Assembly (NCBI RefSeq): GCF_029531655.1
Contig: NZ_JANRMI010000002.1
Location: 806,001-870,000 of the forward strand
DNA from: Bdellovibrio svalbardensis
GTDB taxonomy: Bacteria; Bdellovibrionota; Bdellovibrionia; Bdellovibrionales; Bdellovibrionaceae
Direction of reading: 5' to 3'
Length of the DNA: 64,000 bases
This document shows, piece by piece, positions 40,225 through 49,874 of the stretch; the first letter of the stretch is position 1; each line of letters opens with the position of its first letter. A model generated the notes under the pieces. That model was given only the letters and a program-made list of their open reading frames with translations, did not search any database and was not told where the DNA came from. A program made the translations under genes and the position numbers.

Positions 40225-43200
40225 ATGTCTTTTGTACATCTTCACGTTCACTCAGAATACTCTCTTTTGGAAGCGGCTTGCCGTGTAAAGGCCATTGCAA
40301 AAAAAGCGGCGGCGATGCAGATGCCCGCAGTCGCTTTGACTGACAATGGCAACATGTTTGGTGCTGTTGAATTTTACTTTGCCTGTAAAGATGCGGGCGT
40401 AAAGCCTCTCATCGGTCTTGATGCCTACATGGCGCCAGGGTCCCGCCATGAAAAAAAACAGGACCGCGATCAGGTCGCAGCGGGGCCTCGTCGTTTGGTG
40501 TTACTGGCGCAGAACACGACCGGATATCAAAATCTTTGCAAGTTATCGACTATCGGTTACCAAGAGGGCTTCTATTGGAAGCCTCGTATCGACTATGAGG
40601 TTCTTAAAGAATACAGTTCAGATTTGATCTGTCTGACCGGTGGTTTGCGTGGTGAAGTCGCAGATGCCTTTTTGCGTGAAGGTCCCGAAGCTGCATTAAA
40701 TAAAATACGTCAGCTGAAAGAAATTTTTGGCGATCGTTTGTATTTGGAAATTTGCCGTACCGGTGTGCCGGAGTGGGATCGTATTAATCCCTTCTTGTTG
40801 GAAGCTTCCAAGTCCTTGGATGTTCCTGTTGTCGCAAGTAATGACGTTCATTACATGACTCAAGATGATCAGATTGCGCAGGAAGTTCTAATCTGTATCG
40901 GCACGAATAAAACTTTGAGTGATGAATCCCGCTTTAGATTGGGAACTGATGAGTTCTATTTTAAGAAGCCGGAGCAAATGATCGAGTTGTTTGCGGATAT
41001 CCCTGAGGCGATTGCAAACACTCTGGTCATTGCGGATCGTTGTGATGTTAAATTTAAAATCAAAGATGATAAAGGAAAGCCAATTTATCATTTGCCAACA
41101 TTCCCGACGGAAAATGGTGAGACGCTGACAGATGCGATCGCCAGAAAAGCCAAAGAAGGCTTGTTGGTGCGTTTTGAAGAAGCGCAATTGCGCGGCGAAA
41201 CCGTTCCGGAAGAAAAGAAGCCAGAGTACTTTGATCGATTGAGTTTCGAATTGGGTATTATTGATCGCATGGGCTTTAACGGTTATTTTTTGATCGTCCA
41301 AGACTTCATTGGATGGGCTAAGGATAATGATATTCCTGTGGGTCCGGGGCGGGGATCTGGTGCCGGTTCTTTGGTTGCCTACTCTTTAAGAATTACGGAT
41401 CTGGATCCGATTCCAAACTTCCTGCTGTTTGAGCGTTTCTTGAATCCAGAACGTATCTCCATGCCCGACTTCGATATCGACTTCTGTCAAGATCGTCGTC
41501 AGGAAGTGATTCGCTATGTAACGCAAAAGTACGGGCAGGAATCAGTTTCGCAAATCATCACTTACGGTAAGCTTCAAACCCGGGCCGCGTTGAAAGACGT
41601 GGGGCGCGTTCTTGGTATGTTGTTTGCGGAAGTCGACGCCGTAACAAAACTCATTCCGGACAAGTTGGGCGTGTCTCTAAAAGAATCTTTGGAGATGGAA
41701 CCCCGACTGACTGAAATGATGGAGATGAACCCCACTGTCGCAACATTGATCGACCTTGCACAAAGAGTGGAAGGTATGGTTCGAAATGCGGGTATCCATG
41801 CTGCCGGCGTTATTATCGGTGATGGTCAACTCGTGAAGCATGCGCCTTTGTATAAAGGTGCGGACGGCGAGCAAGTCGTTCAATATGATATGAAGCATGC
41901 CGAGAAAATCGGTTTGATTAAGTTCGACTTCCTGGGGTTGAAGACGCTGACTCATATCAATATCGCGTTGAAATTGATTAAGAAAAATCGCGGTAAAGTC
42001 ATTACGACCAAAATGATTCCCATGAACGATGTGGCCACCTTTGAGATGATGTCTCGTGGGGATACGGCCGGAGTGTTCCAGTTCGAGGGTGAGGGCATCA
42101 CCGATGCCACTCGTAAAATTCGTCCTTCCAGTTTCGCCGATATCACTGCGATCACCTCTTTGTATCGTCCGGGTCCGATGGCGAATATTCCAGAGTTTAC
42201 GGATCGTAAGCATGGGAAGTCTCCGGTGGAGTATCTTTTGGAAGATACCAAGGAAGTGTTGTCAGAGACTTACGGGATCATGGTTTACCAAGAGCAGGTT
42301 ATGGGTATTGCATCTCGCATTGCCGGATACTCTCTGGGTGAAGCCGACATGCTTCGTCGTGCGATGGGTAAGAAAATTAAAGAGGAGATGGATCAACACC
42401 GTGAACGCTTCATGAAGGGAGCGGTGGAAAAAGGTCATGACAAAGCCAAATCTTCGGATTTGTTTGATCTCATGTATAAGTTTGCCGACTACGGTTTCAA
42501 TAAATCCCATGCCGCCGCTTATTCTGTCGTCACCTTGCAGACCGCTTGGTTAAAGTGTCATTACCCTGCTGAATTCTTTGCCGCCTTGCTCAGCACCGAG
42601 TTGTCGGATACCGAGAAAATCGTTAAGTACTCGAAAGATGCGGGTGCAAAGCGTGGTCTGACTGTTAAACCGCCGCATGTGAATTTTTCGGACTATCTGT
42701 TTGATGCTCATGGCGACGAGATTTACTTTGGTTTGGGCGGTATTAAAGGTGTGGGTCAGAATGCCGTTGAGGCCATTGTTGAGGCTCGCAATAGTTTGCC
42801 TGACAAAAAGTTCTCTTCATTGGATGAGTTCTTTAACACCATCGATCTTCGTCGTGTGAATAAGAAAGTGATCGAGTGTTTGATTAAAGCCGGTGCCTTT
42901 GAGGGCTTTGGTGCGCATCGTGCTCAGATCATGGGGGGCTATCAAAAGTTCCTGGATCGGGCGCAAGGATTGCAAAAAGATCGCGAGTTGGGACAGTCGT
43001 CATTGTTTGACCTTGGACCTTCTGCTGAAACGATTGTGAAGCTGGAAGACTGTAAGCCATGGACTCGTACGGCTGCCTTGGCTTATGAAAAAGAAGTTTT
43101 GGGTTTCTATCTAAGTGACCATCCCTTAAAGGGCTTTGATACTTTATCTGAGATCTGGACAACCTGTAAGGTGATTGATCTTCCAAAACAAATGCCTCCT

Positions 43201-43767
43201 CCGGGCTCCCCAGAGGCTGAAGCCATGAAGGCTGCCAAAAAGGATTGGAAGAACCGTGACGCTGCAAAGAAGCGCGTTTTGGTTGCGGGATTGATCACGG
43301 ATTTACGTGAGCTGATTACGAAAAAGGGAACCCGCATGGCCTTTGGTAAGATCGAGGATCTCACGGGGGCGGTGGAGTTGGTTATCTTCCCGGATGCTTT
43401 CTCCAAGAATGAGATGCAGCTTCGTGATGAACGACCGGTTTTGATCGGTGGTGGCCTCGAGGTTGAAGAAGGTGTTGCGAAAATCATGGTCGATTCCGTG
43501 GCGCCGATGGAAGATATTCTTAAGAAAACCAAGCGCATGGTCTTTAGGCTGGATAAGGTGCCTCATGAAGACTATCATCGTCTTCAGGCTCTCATGAAGG
43601 ATCATCCCGGTCCCACGGCTGTCAGTATAGAAATTGATGTGCCAGAAGTGAGTCGTCGTGTGATGATGGATATTGTTGAGGGTTCAGGCGTGAGCGTGAA
43701 TAATGAATTCTTTGAAGGGGTTCATTCTCTCTTTGGGCGTACGGACTTTATTGAATTGAGGAGTTAA
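40225..43767 (+). CDS. dnaE: DNA polymerase III alpha subunit
   Basis: DnaE is the replicative polymerase. The 1180-residue protein has an N-terminal PHP domain (FVHLHVHSEYSLLEAAC), then palm, thumb and fingers with catalytic aspartates in MPDFDIDFC (D417 and D419). Next comes a helix-hairpin-helix region (LGGIKGVGQNAVEAIV) and a C-terminal OB fold (AGLITDLRELITKKGTRMAF). Length is normal for DnaE1. There is no Shine-Dalgarno site; a promoter ends 6 nt upstream. The two exported-protein genes behind it appear to be co-transcribed (4-bp gap). Confidence 0.96.
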   Translation: MSFVHLHVHSEYSLLEAACRVKAIAKKAAAMQMPAVALTDNGNMFGAVEFYFACKDAGVKPLIGLDAYMAPGSRHEKKQDRDQVAAGPRRLVLLAQNTTGYQNLCKLSTIGYQEGFYWKPRIDYEVLKEYSSDLICLTGGLRGEVADAFLREGPEAALNKIRQLKEIFGDRLYLEICRTGVPEWDRINPFLLEASKSLDVPVVASNDVHYMTQDDQIAQEVLICIGTNKTLSDESRFRLGTDEFYFKKPEQMIELFADIPEAIANTLVIADRCDVKFKIKDDKGKPIYHLPTFPTENGETLTDAIARKAKEGLLVRFEEAQLRGETVPEEKKPEYFDRLSFELGIIDRMGFNGYFLIVQDFIGWAKDNDIPVGPGRGSGAGSLVAYSLRITDLDPIPNFLLFERFLNPERISMPDFDIDFCQDRRQEVIRYVTQKYGQESVSQIITYGKLQTRAALKDVGRVLGMLFAEVDAVTKLIPDKLGVSLKESLEMEPRLTEMMEMNPTVATLIDLAQRVEGMVRNAGIHAAGVIIGDGQLVKHAPLYKGADGEQVVQYDMKHAEKIGLIKFDFLGLKTLTHINIALKLIKKNRGKVITTKMIPMNDVATFEMMSRGDTAGVFQFEGEGITDATRKIRPSSFADITAITSLYRPGPMANIPEFTDRKHGKSPVEYLLEDTKEVLSETYGIMVYQEQVMGIASRIAGYSLGEADMLRRAMGKKIKEEMDQHRERFMKGAVEKGHDKAKSSDLFDLMYKFADYGFNKSHAAAYSVVTLQTAWLKCHYPAEFFAALLSTELSDTEKIVKYSKDAGAKRGLTVKPPHVNFSDYLFDAHGDEIYFGLGGIKGVGQNAVEAIVEARNSLPDKKFSSLDEFFNTIDLRRVNKKVIECLIKAGAFEGFGAHRAQIMGGYQKFLDRAQGLQKDRELGQSSLFDLGPSAETIVKLEDCKPWTRTAALAYEKEVLGFYLSDHPLKGFDTLSEIWTTCKVIDLPKQMPPPGSPEAEAMKAAKKDWKNRDAAKKRVLVAGLITDLRELITKKGTRMAFGKIEDLTGAVELVIFPDAFSKNEMQLRDERPVLIGGGLEVEEGVAKIMVDSVAPMEDILKKTKRMVFRLDKVPHEDYHRLQALMKDHPGPTAVSIEIDVPEVSRRVMMDIVEGSGVSVNNEFFEGVHSLFGRTDFIELRS

Positions 43768-43771
43768 AAGA

Positions 43772-44962
43772 ATGCGTTGGACATCTAGAGTGGCAGCATT
43801 GGTTTTACAGCTATTTTTGATTTTGATTGCAGGAACGACGGCCCTGGCTCAGCAAGCAGAACTCTTGGAGAGAACATTTTCAGGAGTTTCCAAAGAAGTC
43901 ACTCCTCAAGCCGCGAAGACGGATATTCAAAATCAAGCGTCTCAAAAAATCTCTGAAGAAGTGATTCGCGAGCTCATAGGTGAAGAGCGCTTCACTAAAA
44001 ATAAAACGTTGATTCAAAATAAAGTGATTAAAAATTCCGCTCGCTATATTCCATTTTCCAAGCCCTCAAGTCTGACTCAAGAGGGTGAGGAATTTAAAAT
44101 GGCTGTGGCCATGAAGGTTTCATTGAGGGATTTGAAGCAGATGCTTCAAGAAAACTCCCTTCTGAATGAAAATGACACAGTGCCAGTGGTGTTGCCGGTG
44201 ATCAGTCTGGTGGACCGAGTGCAGGGCCGCAGCTATCGCTGGTGGCAGCCCTTGGATAAAAATCCTCAAGGATTCTTGTTTAAAGAAGGTCGTGCCGTTG
44301 AAGAGGCACTTCGTAATTCTTTCCAGCTTAAAAATTTCTATGTGATTAAGCCTTTGGAGTCTGGCTTGGGTGCCAGTGTTCCAAGCAACTTTCAAAACGA
44401 AAAGATCACCGGTGAAGATGCGCAGTTCTTTGCTCATTACTTCAATGCTCCAGTGATCATTGACGGTCAGGTCCTGATGAGTAAGGAAGAAAAAGGCAGC
44501 AATTACAGCATTGAGATTCGCCTGACGGCCACTCAAGTTAGCAATGCTCGCCCGATTGCCGATGTATCTCGTCGTTTCACAACAGAGGCAGGACCCTTCG
44601 AAACTTCGGTGGATAAAAAGCTGCGTGAAGTATTGGAAAGCACCTCTAACGACCTTGCATCTCAGGTTTTTGAGGCTTGGCAACGTGGTTCCTTGGGGAC
44701 TTCTGTGATTCGTGTCACGATTCAAGGAAATCATGCACTTCCAGTTATGGAAGGCTTGAAAGAAAAAATTCGTTCGCAAATTACGCAAGTGAAGAATATT
44801 CGCGAGCGTGTCGTCAGCTCTGAGAGCACTAGCTATGAAGTGGACACGTCAGTGACTGCGGCGGAGCTGGTACAAAAGATGGAAGCATTGGATTTTAACG
44901 GCAAGAAGCTGTCTAAGGTTTCCGAAGAGCGCGACGAAGTTGTTTTGAAATTGGGACAATAG
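43772..44962 (+). CDS. Exported protein, partner of the FlgT-like lipoprotein
   Basis: The 396-residue protein has a signal peptide ending TTALAQ. A helical region rich in Glu and Gln follows, then alpha/beta segments (VVLPVISLVDRVQGRSYRWW, then AHYFNAPVIIDGQVLMSKEE). The body resembles periplasmic proteins that sense or assemble with CsgG/FlgT-type folds, but no family is certain. It starts 4 bp after dnaE and ends 10 bp before the lipoprotein gene, so the three are probably one transcript. Confidence 0.75.
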   Translation: MRWTSRVAALVLQLFLILIAGTTALAQQAELLERTFSGVSKEVTPQAAKTDIQNQASQKISEEVIRELIGEERFTKNKTLIQNKVIKNSARYIPFSKPSSLTQEGEEFKMAVAMKVSLRDLKQMLQENSLLNENDTVPVVLPVISLVDRVQGRSYRWWQPLDKNPQGFLFKEGRAVEEALRNSFQLKNFYVIKPLESGLGASVPSNFQNEKITGEDAQFFAHYFNAPVIIDGQVLMSKEEKGSNYSIEIRLTATQVSNARPIADVSRRFTTEAGPFETSVDKKLREVLESTSNDLASQVFEAWQRGSLGTSVIRVTIQGNHALPVMEGLKEKIRSQITQVKNIRERVVSSESTSYEVDTSVTAAELVQKMEALDFNGKKLSKVSEERDEVVLKLGQ

Positions 44963-44972
44963 GGAGGTTGTT

Positions 44973-45923
44973 GTGAAGGCAGTTGTTAATTATCTGGTGA
45001 CCATCGCATTCGCAGGTATGGTGTCTGGTGGCTTGCTTGGCTGTGTGACAACGGATCGCTCAGGTCCCTCCATGCGTCGTGAAATTAAAGATGAAAATCA
45101 AGTTGCCCGTAAAGATGACTCTGCTCCTCGCAAGCGCCTGATGGTTCTGCCTTTTCTGGATACTTCGGACAAGCGTCCTCAAGAGTTTCGTGATAGAGCC
45201 CGTACCGCTTTCATTCAAGACCTGAATCGCTCAGGTGATGTTATTGCTATCGACAGCCGTGAGCTGAATTTGGATCTGACCAAGATGATGGAAGGTGGGC
45301 AATACAAACTTTCTGAGGTTTCCAAAGCCGCCAAAGCTTTGGGTGTGAATGCGGTTCTGGAAGGTAAGATCAACGACATTCGCATTAAGAGAAAGTCTGA
45401 CAATGTGGGTGTGGTTCGTCATTTGACTTCTGTTTTTGAAGTTGTGGCGCAGGTTCGCGTCGTGACAGCTAGAACGGGAAATGAAGTTTTCAACACTGTG
45501 AAAACAGTCACTTTGGAAGAGCAAGGTGTGCGTGTCGCAGAACGTGTTGAGACTGATAAATATCTGCAAAACAATCCAGAGATGGTCGAAGTTTTGGTGA
45601 AGGATGCCTTCTTGGATTTTACTCCCCAGGTTTTGGGCTCTTTAGAGAAGATCTCTTGGGAGGGGCGTATTGCCGCGATTAACGGCGATCGTCTTTACTT
45701 GAATGTTGGAAAGATTTCGGGCCTTCAGATGGGCGATCTTTTGAAAGTCATGGAAGACGGTGATGACGTTTATGATCCAGAAAGTGGATCTCATATCGGT
45801 CGCGTTCCGGGACGCCTCAAAGGGACATTGGAAGTGATTAGTTATTTCGGCAATGATGGATCAATTGCGATCATTCACTCAGGTTCTGGATTTAAAGAGA
45901 ATGACAGGATTGAACTCTATTAG
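44973..45923 (+). CDS. Lipoprotein with CsgG/FlgT-like domains
   Basis: The 316-residue protein has a lipobox GGLLGC near residue 24. A CsgG-like central domain follows (RLMVLPFLDTSDKRPQEFRD, ALGVNAVLEGKINDI, FEVVAQVRVVTARTGNEVFN). A C-terminal FlgT_C-like barrel ends it (GRIAAINGDRLYLNVGKISG, then DLLKVM). FlgT helps assemble the H and T rings of sheathed flagellar motors, and CsgG-type proteins form outer-membrane assemblies. Bdellovibrio has a sheathed flagellum, so a flagellar role is possible. The start is GTG with AGGGAGG upstream. Confidence 0.75.
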   Translation: MKAVVNYLVTIAFAGMVSGGLLGCVTTDRSGPSMRREIKDENQVARKDDSAPRKRLMVLPFLDTSDKRPQEFRDRARTAFIQDLNRSGDVIAIDSRELNLDLTKMMEGGQYKLSEVSKAAKALGVNAVLEGKINDIRIKRKSDNVGVVRHLTSVFEVVAQVRVVTARTGNEVFNTVKTVTLEEQGVRVAERVETDKYLQNNPEMVEVLVKDAFLDFTPQVLGSLEKISWEGRIAAINGDRLYLNVGKISGLQMGDLLKVMEDGDDVYDPESGSHIGRVPGRLKGTLEVISYFGNDGSIAIIHSGSGFKENDRIELY

Positions 45924-45991
45924 TTATTGCTGCGGAGCAAAACAAAAAATGATTTATAAACATTAACATCTAGAAAGCTCAACAAACCAAT

Positions 45992-46019
45992 TTGCTTACC
46001 AGGACTAAATCGATAGACT
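45992..46019 (+). promoter_or_regulatory. Promoter directly at the 46026 start
   Basis: TTGCTT (45992-45997) and TAGACT (46014-46019) are spaced 16 bp. The -10 box ends 6 nt before the GTG at 46026, and no ribosome site is seen. Confidence 0.42.
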
Positions 46020-46025
46020 TAACAA

Positions 46026-47756
46026 GTGATTCGATCACTGATTATCTCTATTTTATTTTTAAGCAGTGCTGCTGAGGCGAAGACCTGGAAAGTTGCTGTT
46101 CTTTATTGGAGCATGCGAATCGAAGGCCAGGTCTTGATGCGCAAAGGCCTTGAAGAAGAGGCCCATAAATTCAATTCCACCAGCAGCATTAATAACGGCG
46201 ACCAGGTTGAGCTGATTCCCTTTGTCGCTGGCGAAGGCCGTGAAGGAATCATCAAGCAGATTGAGCAATTCACCCAAGCCAATAAAAAAAATCCGGATGC
46301 AATTATAATTCAGCCCACAGACAATGCAGCTCTTGCAGAGGGCCTGCAGGCTGCAAATCGGTTGAAAATTCCAGTAGTGGCTTACGACCAGTATATTGTC
46401 GGAGGCAATCTTGCGGCCTTCGTTACCAGCAATAACTACGGGGGTGGGGTTGATGGGGCAAATTACATCGACTCTATATTTCCCAAAAAGAAAAGTCTTC
46501 GCATCGTGGTTTTTGAATACCCTCAGGTATCGTCGACCACCGAACGCGTAGATGGGTTCTTTGATGGTCTGCGAGCGAAGCAGCGGCCCTTTGTGGTTTT
46601 AGAGCGCTATCAGGCTGTGGAGCCTGTGTCTGGAAAAAACGCCGCTCTAAAGTTTCTTAAAGATTATCCCAAAAAAGGCAGCGTGGATGTGGTCTTCACT
46701 GTGAATGATGGTGGTGGTCTGTCTGTGGTGAAGGAAATTTTAGCCAAGAAACGCAATGAGATTAAACATGCCACTTTTGATGGAGATCCTTTATCCGTTG
46801 AAAATATTCGCGAAGGCAAACTGACGGTCATTGATTCGGCTCAGTATTGTGCTGAATTAGGTCGTCGGGCCTTCCGCGAGATGATCAAAGTCGTCAAGGG
46901 TGGCAGTGCGGGAATTAAAGTGCGCGTGCCAACCTTTCCGGTCACCCCAGAGAGCATTAAAAACTATACGGGATGGATGGGTGTACCCGTCGATGAGCCC
47001 AAGGCAATAGTGCGGTCTGAAAAAAGCAAGAACACCGGGAATTTGATTTTTAGAGTGGGAGCGACACCTCTGTGCCCTTATGTCTGTGAAAAATCACCAG
47101 GAGTTTGGACGGGATACCTCTTTGAGATTCTGGGTGAGATCGCAAAGAAACAAGGTCTGGATTTGCGCTTGGAGAGTATTCCTAATTCGCGTCTAGTGAC
47201 AGCTTTGCAAACACATAAAGTCGACTATATTATCGCCCCTCAATATCTGGTTCGATATATTTCGGATATAAAAATTGTCGGACCAGAGTTAGGCGTTAAT
47301 TTTACTGGAGCCATACTTCCTAAAGAGTCTCAGATAGGTCTCATTGATACCGTGTCGTTGAAAAAGCTTAAGGTGGTATATTCTGACTTCGGATATCAAG
47401 GTGATCGTACGGCGCTGGGAACTATTTTAGAGCGGGCCAATCGTTTGACCGGTGTTGATGTGGCTGACCGAATGAAAAAGATGATGATGGATGGAAGAGC
47501 TGAAATTGCTTTAGGAGATTTCAATGTCATCCGCAATTCTTTTGATAGCAACAAGGAGACCAAGCTAAAGCTTGTTCCTACATCACTGACGGGTTTTAGT
47601 TTTTTCGTTATGGCAGGCTCACCCAAAAGTCCTCAAGTGGATTTTTTAGGAAATCGATTGAGCGAATGGTTTGAGGCTTCTCGAACAAACGGTCATTTGA
47701 GTGAAGTCTTGAATAAGTACAATCTGTCTGACTGGCAGATTCTGGATCGCAATTAA
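46026..47756 (+). CDS. Fused periplasmic binding protein: sugar-type plus amino-acid-type domains
   Basis: The 576-residue exported protein starts with a signal peptide (SLIISILFLSSAAEA). Residues 20-325 form a ribose-type (Peripla_BP_4) receptor: KVAVLYWSMRIEGQVLMRKG, DAIIIQPTDNAALAEGLQAA, PVVAYDQYI, FTVNDGGGLSVVKE. Residues 340-570 form an SBP_bac_3 (amino-acid-type) receptor: FRVGATPLCPYVCEKSPGVW, GYLFEILGEIAKKQGLDLR, DYIIAPQYLV. No membrane segment, kinase or permease is attached or adjacent. GTG start; AGTGAT-TCG-ATCACT forms a small dyad over it. Confidence 0.82.
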   Translation: MIRSLIISILFLSSAAEAKTWKVAVLYWSMRIEGQVLMRKGLEEEAHKFNSTSSINNGDQVELIPFVAGEGREGIIKQIEQFTQANKKNPDAIIIQPTDNAALAEGLQAANRLKIPVVAYDQYIVGGNLAAFVTSNNYGGGVDGANYIDSIFPKKKSLRIVVFEYPQVSSTTERVDGFFDGLRAKQRPFVVLERYQAVEPVSGKNAALKFLKDYPKKGSVDVVFTVNDGGGLSVVKEILAKKRNEIKHATFDGDPLSVENIREGKLTVIDSAQYCAELGRRAFREMIKVVKGGSAGIKVRVPTFPVTPESIKNYTGWMGVPVDEPKAIVRSEKSKNTGNLIFRVGATPLCPYVCEKSPGVWTGYLFEILGEIAKKQGLDLRLESIPNSRLVTALQTHKVDYIIAPQYLVRYISDIKIVGPELGVNFTGAILPKESQIGLIDTVSLKKLKVVYSDFGYQGDRTALGTILERANRLTGVDVADRMKKMMMDGRAEIALGDFNVIRNSFDSNKETKLKLVPTSLTGFSFFVMAGSPKSPQVDFLGNRLSEWFEASRTNGHLSEVLNKYNLSDWQILDRN

Positions 47757-47790
47757 TATTGTCGTGGATTTAAATATGTATCAGGAAAAT

Positions 47791-47866
47791 TGGTGGTCTG
47801 TACAAGACTCGAACTTGTGACCTCTCCCATGTCAAGGGAACGCGCTACCAACTGCGCTAACAGACC
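47791..47866 (-). tRNA. tRNA-Val (anticodon GAC)
   Basis: The reverse complement folds into a full cloverleaf. The acceptor is GGTCTGT with ACAGACC, the D arm GCGC with GCGC, and the anticodon stem TTCCC with GGGAG around loop TTGACAT (anticodon GAC). The T arm is ACAAG/CTTGT with loop TTCGAGT. CCA is encoded (47791-47793). It is 76 nt long. A promoter lies at 47880-47908. Confidence 0.97.
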
Positions 47867-47879
47867 AATCTGAAGGAAT

Positions 47880-47908
47880 AATCTAACCGAGCCTGTGAGT
47901 CTGTGCAA
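47880..47908 (-). promoter_or_regulatory. Promoter of tRNA-Val
   Basis: On the minus strand TTGCAC (47908-47903) and TAGATT (47885-47880) are spaced 17 bp. The start would be about 7 nt before the tRNA 5' end (47866). Confidence 0.5.
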
Positions 47909-47944
47909 GCGACAGTGATTGTCTCGATGACGCAATGTTTCACT

Positions 47945-48724
47945 CTAGAGTTTAAGGTTTTTAAAATCCCACAATTCTTGATCCATCATTTGGCTCGGCT
48001 TGACGTTGGACATGGCAGTTTGAATAGAGGCGTAAATGTTAGGGATCTCTTTTTCGAGATCGCGGACTAACTTCTTTACGCGGACACGCTTTAAGCCGTC
48101 TTGGGAACCGCAAAGATTGCAAGGAATGATTGGGAATCCCCACTCTGCAGCCAAATCTTCAATGTCTCTCTCTGAAACATAAGTCAGAGGTCTGACGACG
48201 ATATTTCGCCCATCATCTGATTTTAGTTTTGGAGGCATGGTCGCCGTGGTACCGACATAGAAAAGATTGAGTAAAGCCGTATGCACAACGTCGTCACGGT
48301 GATGTCCTAGCATCATTTTGTTGAATCCATTGGCGTGTGCGAAATCGTAAAGAATAGCGCGACGAAGGCGAGAGCAGAGAGAACAATAAGTGGCTCCCTC
48401 TGGCACTTTTTCCTTCACAATTGAATAAGTGTCTTTTTCCAAAACATTGAGTTTTACGCCCAGGCTTTCAATCCAGTTTTTGAAAGCCGTCGCATCAAAG
48501 CCGGGTTGCTTTTGATCAAGAATCGCTGCCTCTAAGGTAAACTTTCGTTCTGAACGCTTTTGAATTTCCGTTAGAAGAGCCAATAGAACACTGGAGTCTT
48601 TGCCTCCTGAAACGCAGACCATTAGCTTGTCGCCGTCCTCAATCATATTGAAGTCGTTCAAGGCTTGGACGATTTGCTTACGAATTTTGATCGCTAAAGG
48701 ACTCTCAAAGTTTACTGCTGTCAT
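47945..48724 (-). CDS. ttcA: tRNA 2-thiocytidine synthase TtcA
   Basis: TtcA thiolates C32 of some tRNAs using ATP and an iron-sulfur cluster. The 259-residue protein (from the ATG at 48724) has PP-loop CVSGGKDSSVLLALL and cluster-binding cysteines in CSLC and CNLCGSQDGLKR. LGHHRDDVVHTALLNLFY is also conserved. The frame opens at 48751 with TTG; the ATG is preferred though no clear ribosome site is seen. It overlaps the upstream MscS gene by 20 bp, so reinitiation is likely. Confidence 0.92.
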   Translation of the reverse strand: MTAVNFESPLAIKIRKQIVQALNDFNMIEDGDKLMVCVSGGKDSSVLLALLTEIQKRSERKFTLEAAILDQKQPGFDATAFKNWIESLGVKLNVLEKDTYSIVKEKVPEGATYCSLCSRLRRAILYDFAHANGFNKMMLGHHRDDVVHTALLNLFYVGTTATMPPKLKSDDGRNIVVRPLTYVSERDIEDLAAEWGFPIIPCNLCGSQDGLKRVRVKKLVRDLEKEIPNIYASIQTAMSNVKPSQMMDQELWDFKNLKL

Positions 48725-49763
48725 GGCCGTGGGTTTTATCCGAAAGCTCAATGACTTGTCGAGCTAATTTAATTCCCGCAGCACGTAAAGACTCAATGCC
48801 TCTGACATAAACTTTGTCGCCAATAGAGAACTGCGATCCGAAGTGGTCGATAAAATAAAGAATCTTCAATTCAACCCAATTTTCCGTCGAATCGCTCACG
48901 TAGGCCCAAGGAGTGGGAATGCCGCGAATCTCGCCAATACCGGCAACAGTTTGCTCGAGGATTTGCTTGGCCAGCTCAATGTTTTCTCCATAGGCAAGGC
49001 GAAAGATCTGTCGACGTAAAATAGGGTGATCCGGTGGCGAGTAATTTGAGATTTGCGCATTCGCCATGAAGCGATTCGGCAAAGTAATGATCTCATCTGA
49101 GAAGCCCACCAGGGTTACAGATCGCCAAGTCATCTCACGGACCTGTCCTGTGGTTTTTTGAATGCCGCTCACGATTTCAAGCCAGTCGCCCATTTCAAAA
49201 TTTCGATCCACCTGCAATGAGATTCCCGCAAACAGATTTCCCAAAGTGTCTTGCAGCGCCAAACCCAGAATGACCGAGGCCGCTGCCGATGTCGCTAAGA
49301 GAGGGCCAATTTCTAATCCAAAGATATGAGAAATTCCCCAGAACAGCAAAACGATGGATAGCAATAAAGAGAAGATATTCACAAGAAGCAAAGGCACGCC
49401 GTGCTTCATGGAGCCCAGGAAAAGATATTGTAAGACAATCAGGCGTGAGGTTTTAACAAAGACAATATTTCCCCAGATAAAGGTGAAAATTGCAATGTAA
49501 GGGGTGAAGCGGGTGACTCTGCCAATTTGCGCTTCAGAACTTTGCAGGAAGATAAATAAAACAAAAAGAAAACTTAAAATCACAAAGTGACGAAGCAAAA
49601 CACTGAAGTGATTGCGGATGCTTTTGTGACGCTCTTCGCTGACTTCCTTCAGGAAAAACTTGTAAAAAACCCAGGCAATCAAAATTAAACATCCTAGCAG
49701 GATGTAAGGTTCTATTTCCAGGAGCCCGTAGAGTGCTTGAATTTTGATGAACTTATCCGCCAT
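48705..49763 (-). CDS. MscS-family mechanosensitive channel
   Basis: The 352-residue inner-membrane protein has four or more membrane segments. The MscS pore and beta-domain follow: LATSAAASVILGLALQDTLG, NLFAGISLQVDRNFEMGDWL, and TWRSVTLVGFSDEIITLPN. The channel opens under membrane tension to release solutes during osmotic downshift. The start at 49763 (MADKFIKIQ) has AGAGGG upstream; the frame to 49886 would overlap the divergent gene. It shares a divergent promoter region with the NlpC/P60-like lipoprotein and overlaps ttcA. Confidence 0.9.
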   Translation of the reverse strand: MADKFIKIQALYGLLEIEPYILLGCLILIAWVFYKFFLKEVSEERHKSIRNHFSVLLRHFVILSFLFVLFIFLQSSEAQIGRVTRFTPYIAIFTFIWGNIVFVKTSRLIVLQYLFLGSMKHGVPLLLVNIFSLLLSIVLLFWGISHIFGLEIGPLLATSAAASVILGLALQDTLGNLFAGISLQVDRNFEMGDWLEIVSGIQKTTGQVREMTWRSVTLVGFSDEIITLPNRFMANAQISNYSPPDHPILRRQIFRLAYGENIELAKQILEQTVAGIGEIRGIPTPWAYVSDSTENWVELKILYFIDHFGSQFSIGDKVYVRGIESLRAAGIKLARQVIELSDKTHGHDSSKL

Positions 49764-49874
49764 GATCGTTTTCCCTCTAGAGTCCCTAGTATAATGACTA
49801 AGTTTTGGTCTAGTCGAGTATAAAAAATTGCGAGGCCTATAATTTGCTCTCTGAAACCTGCCGATAGAAGAGGC

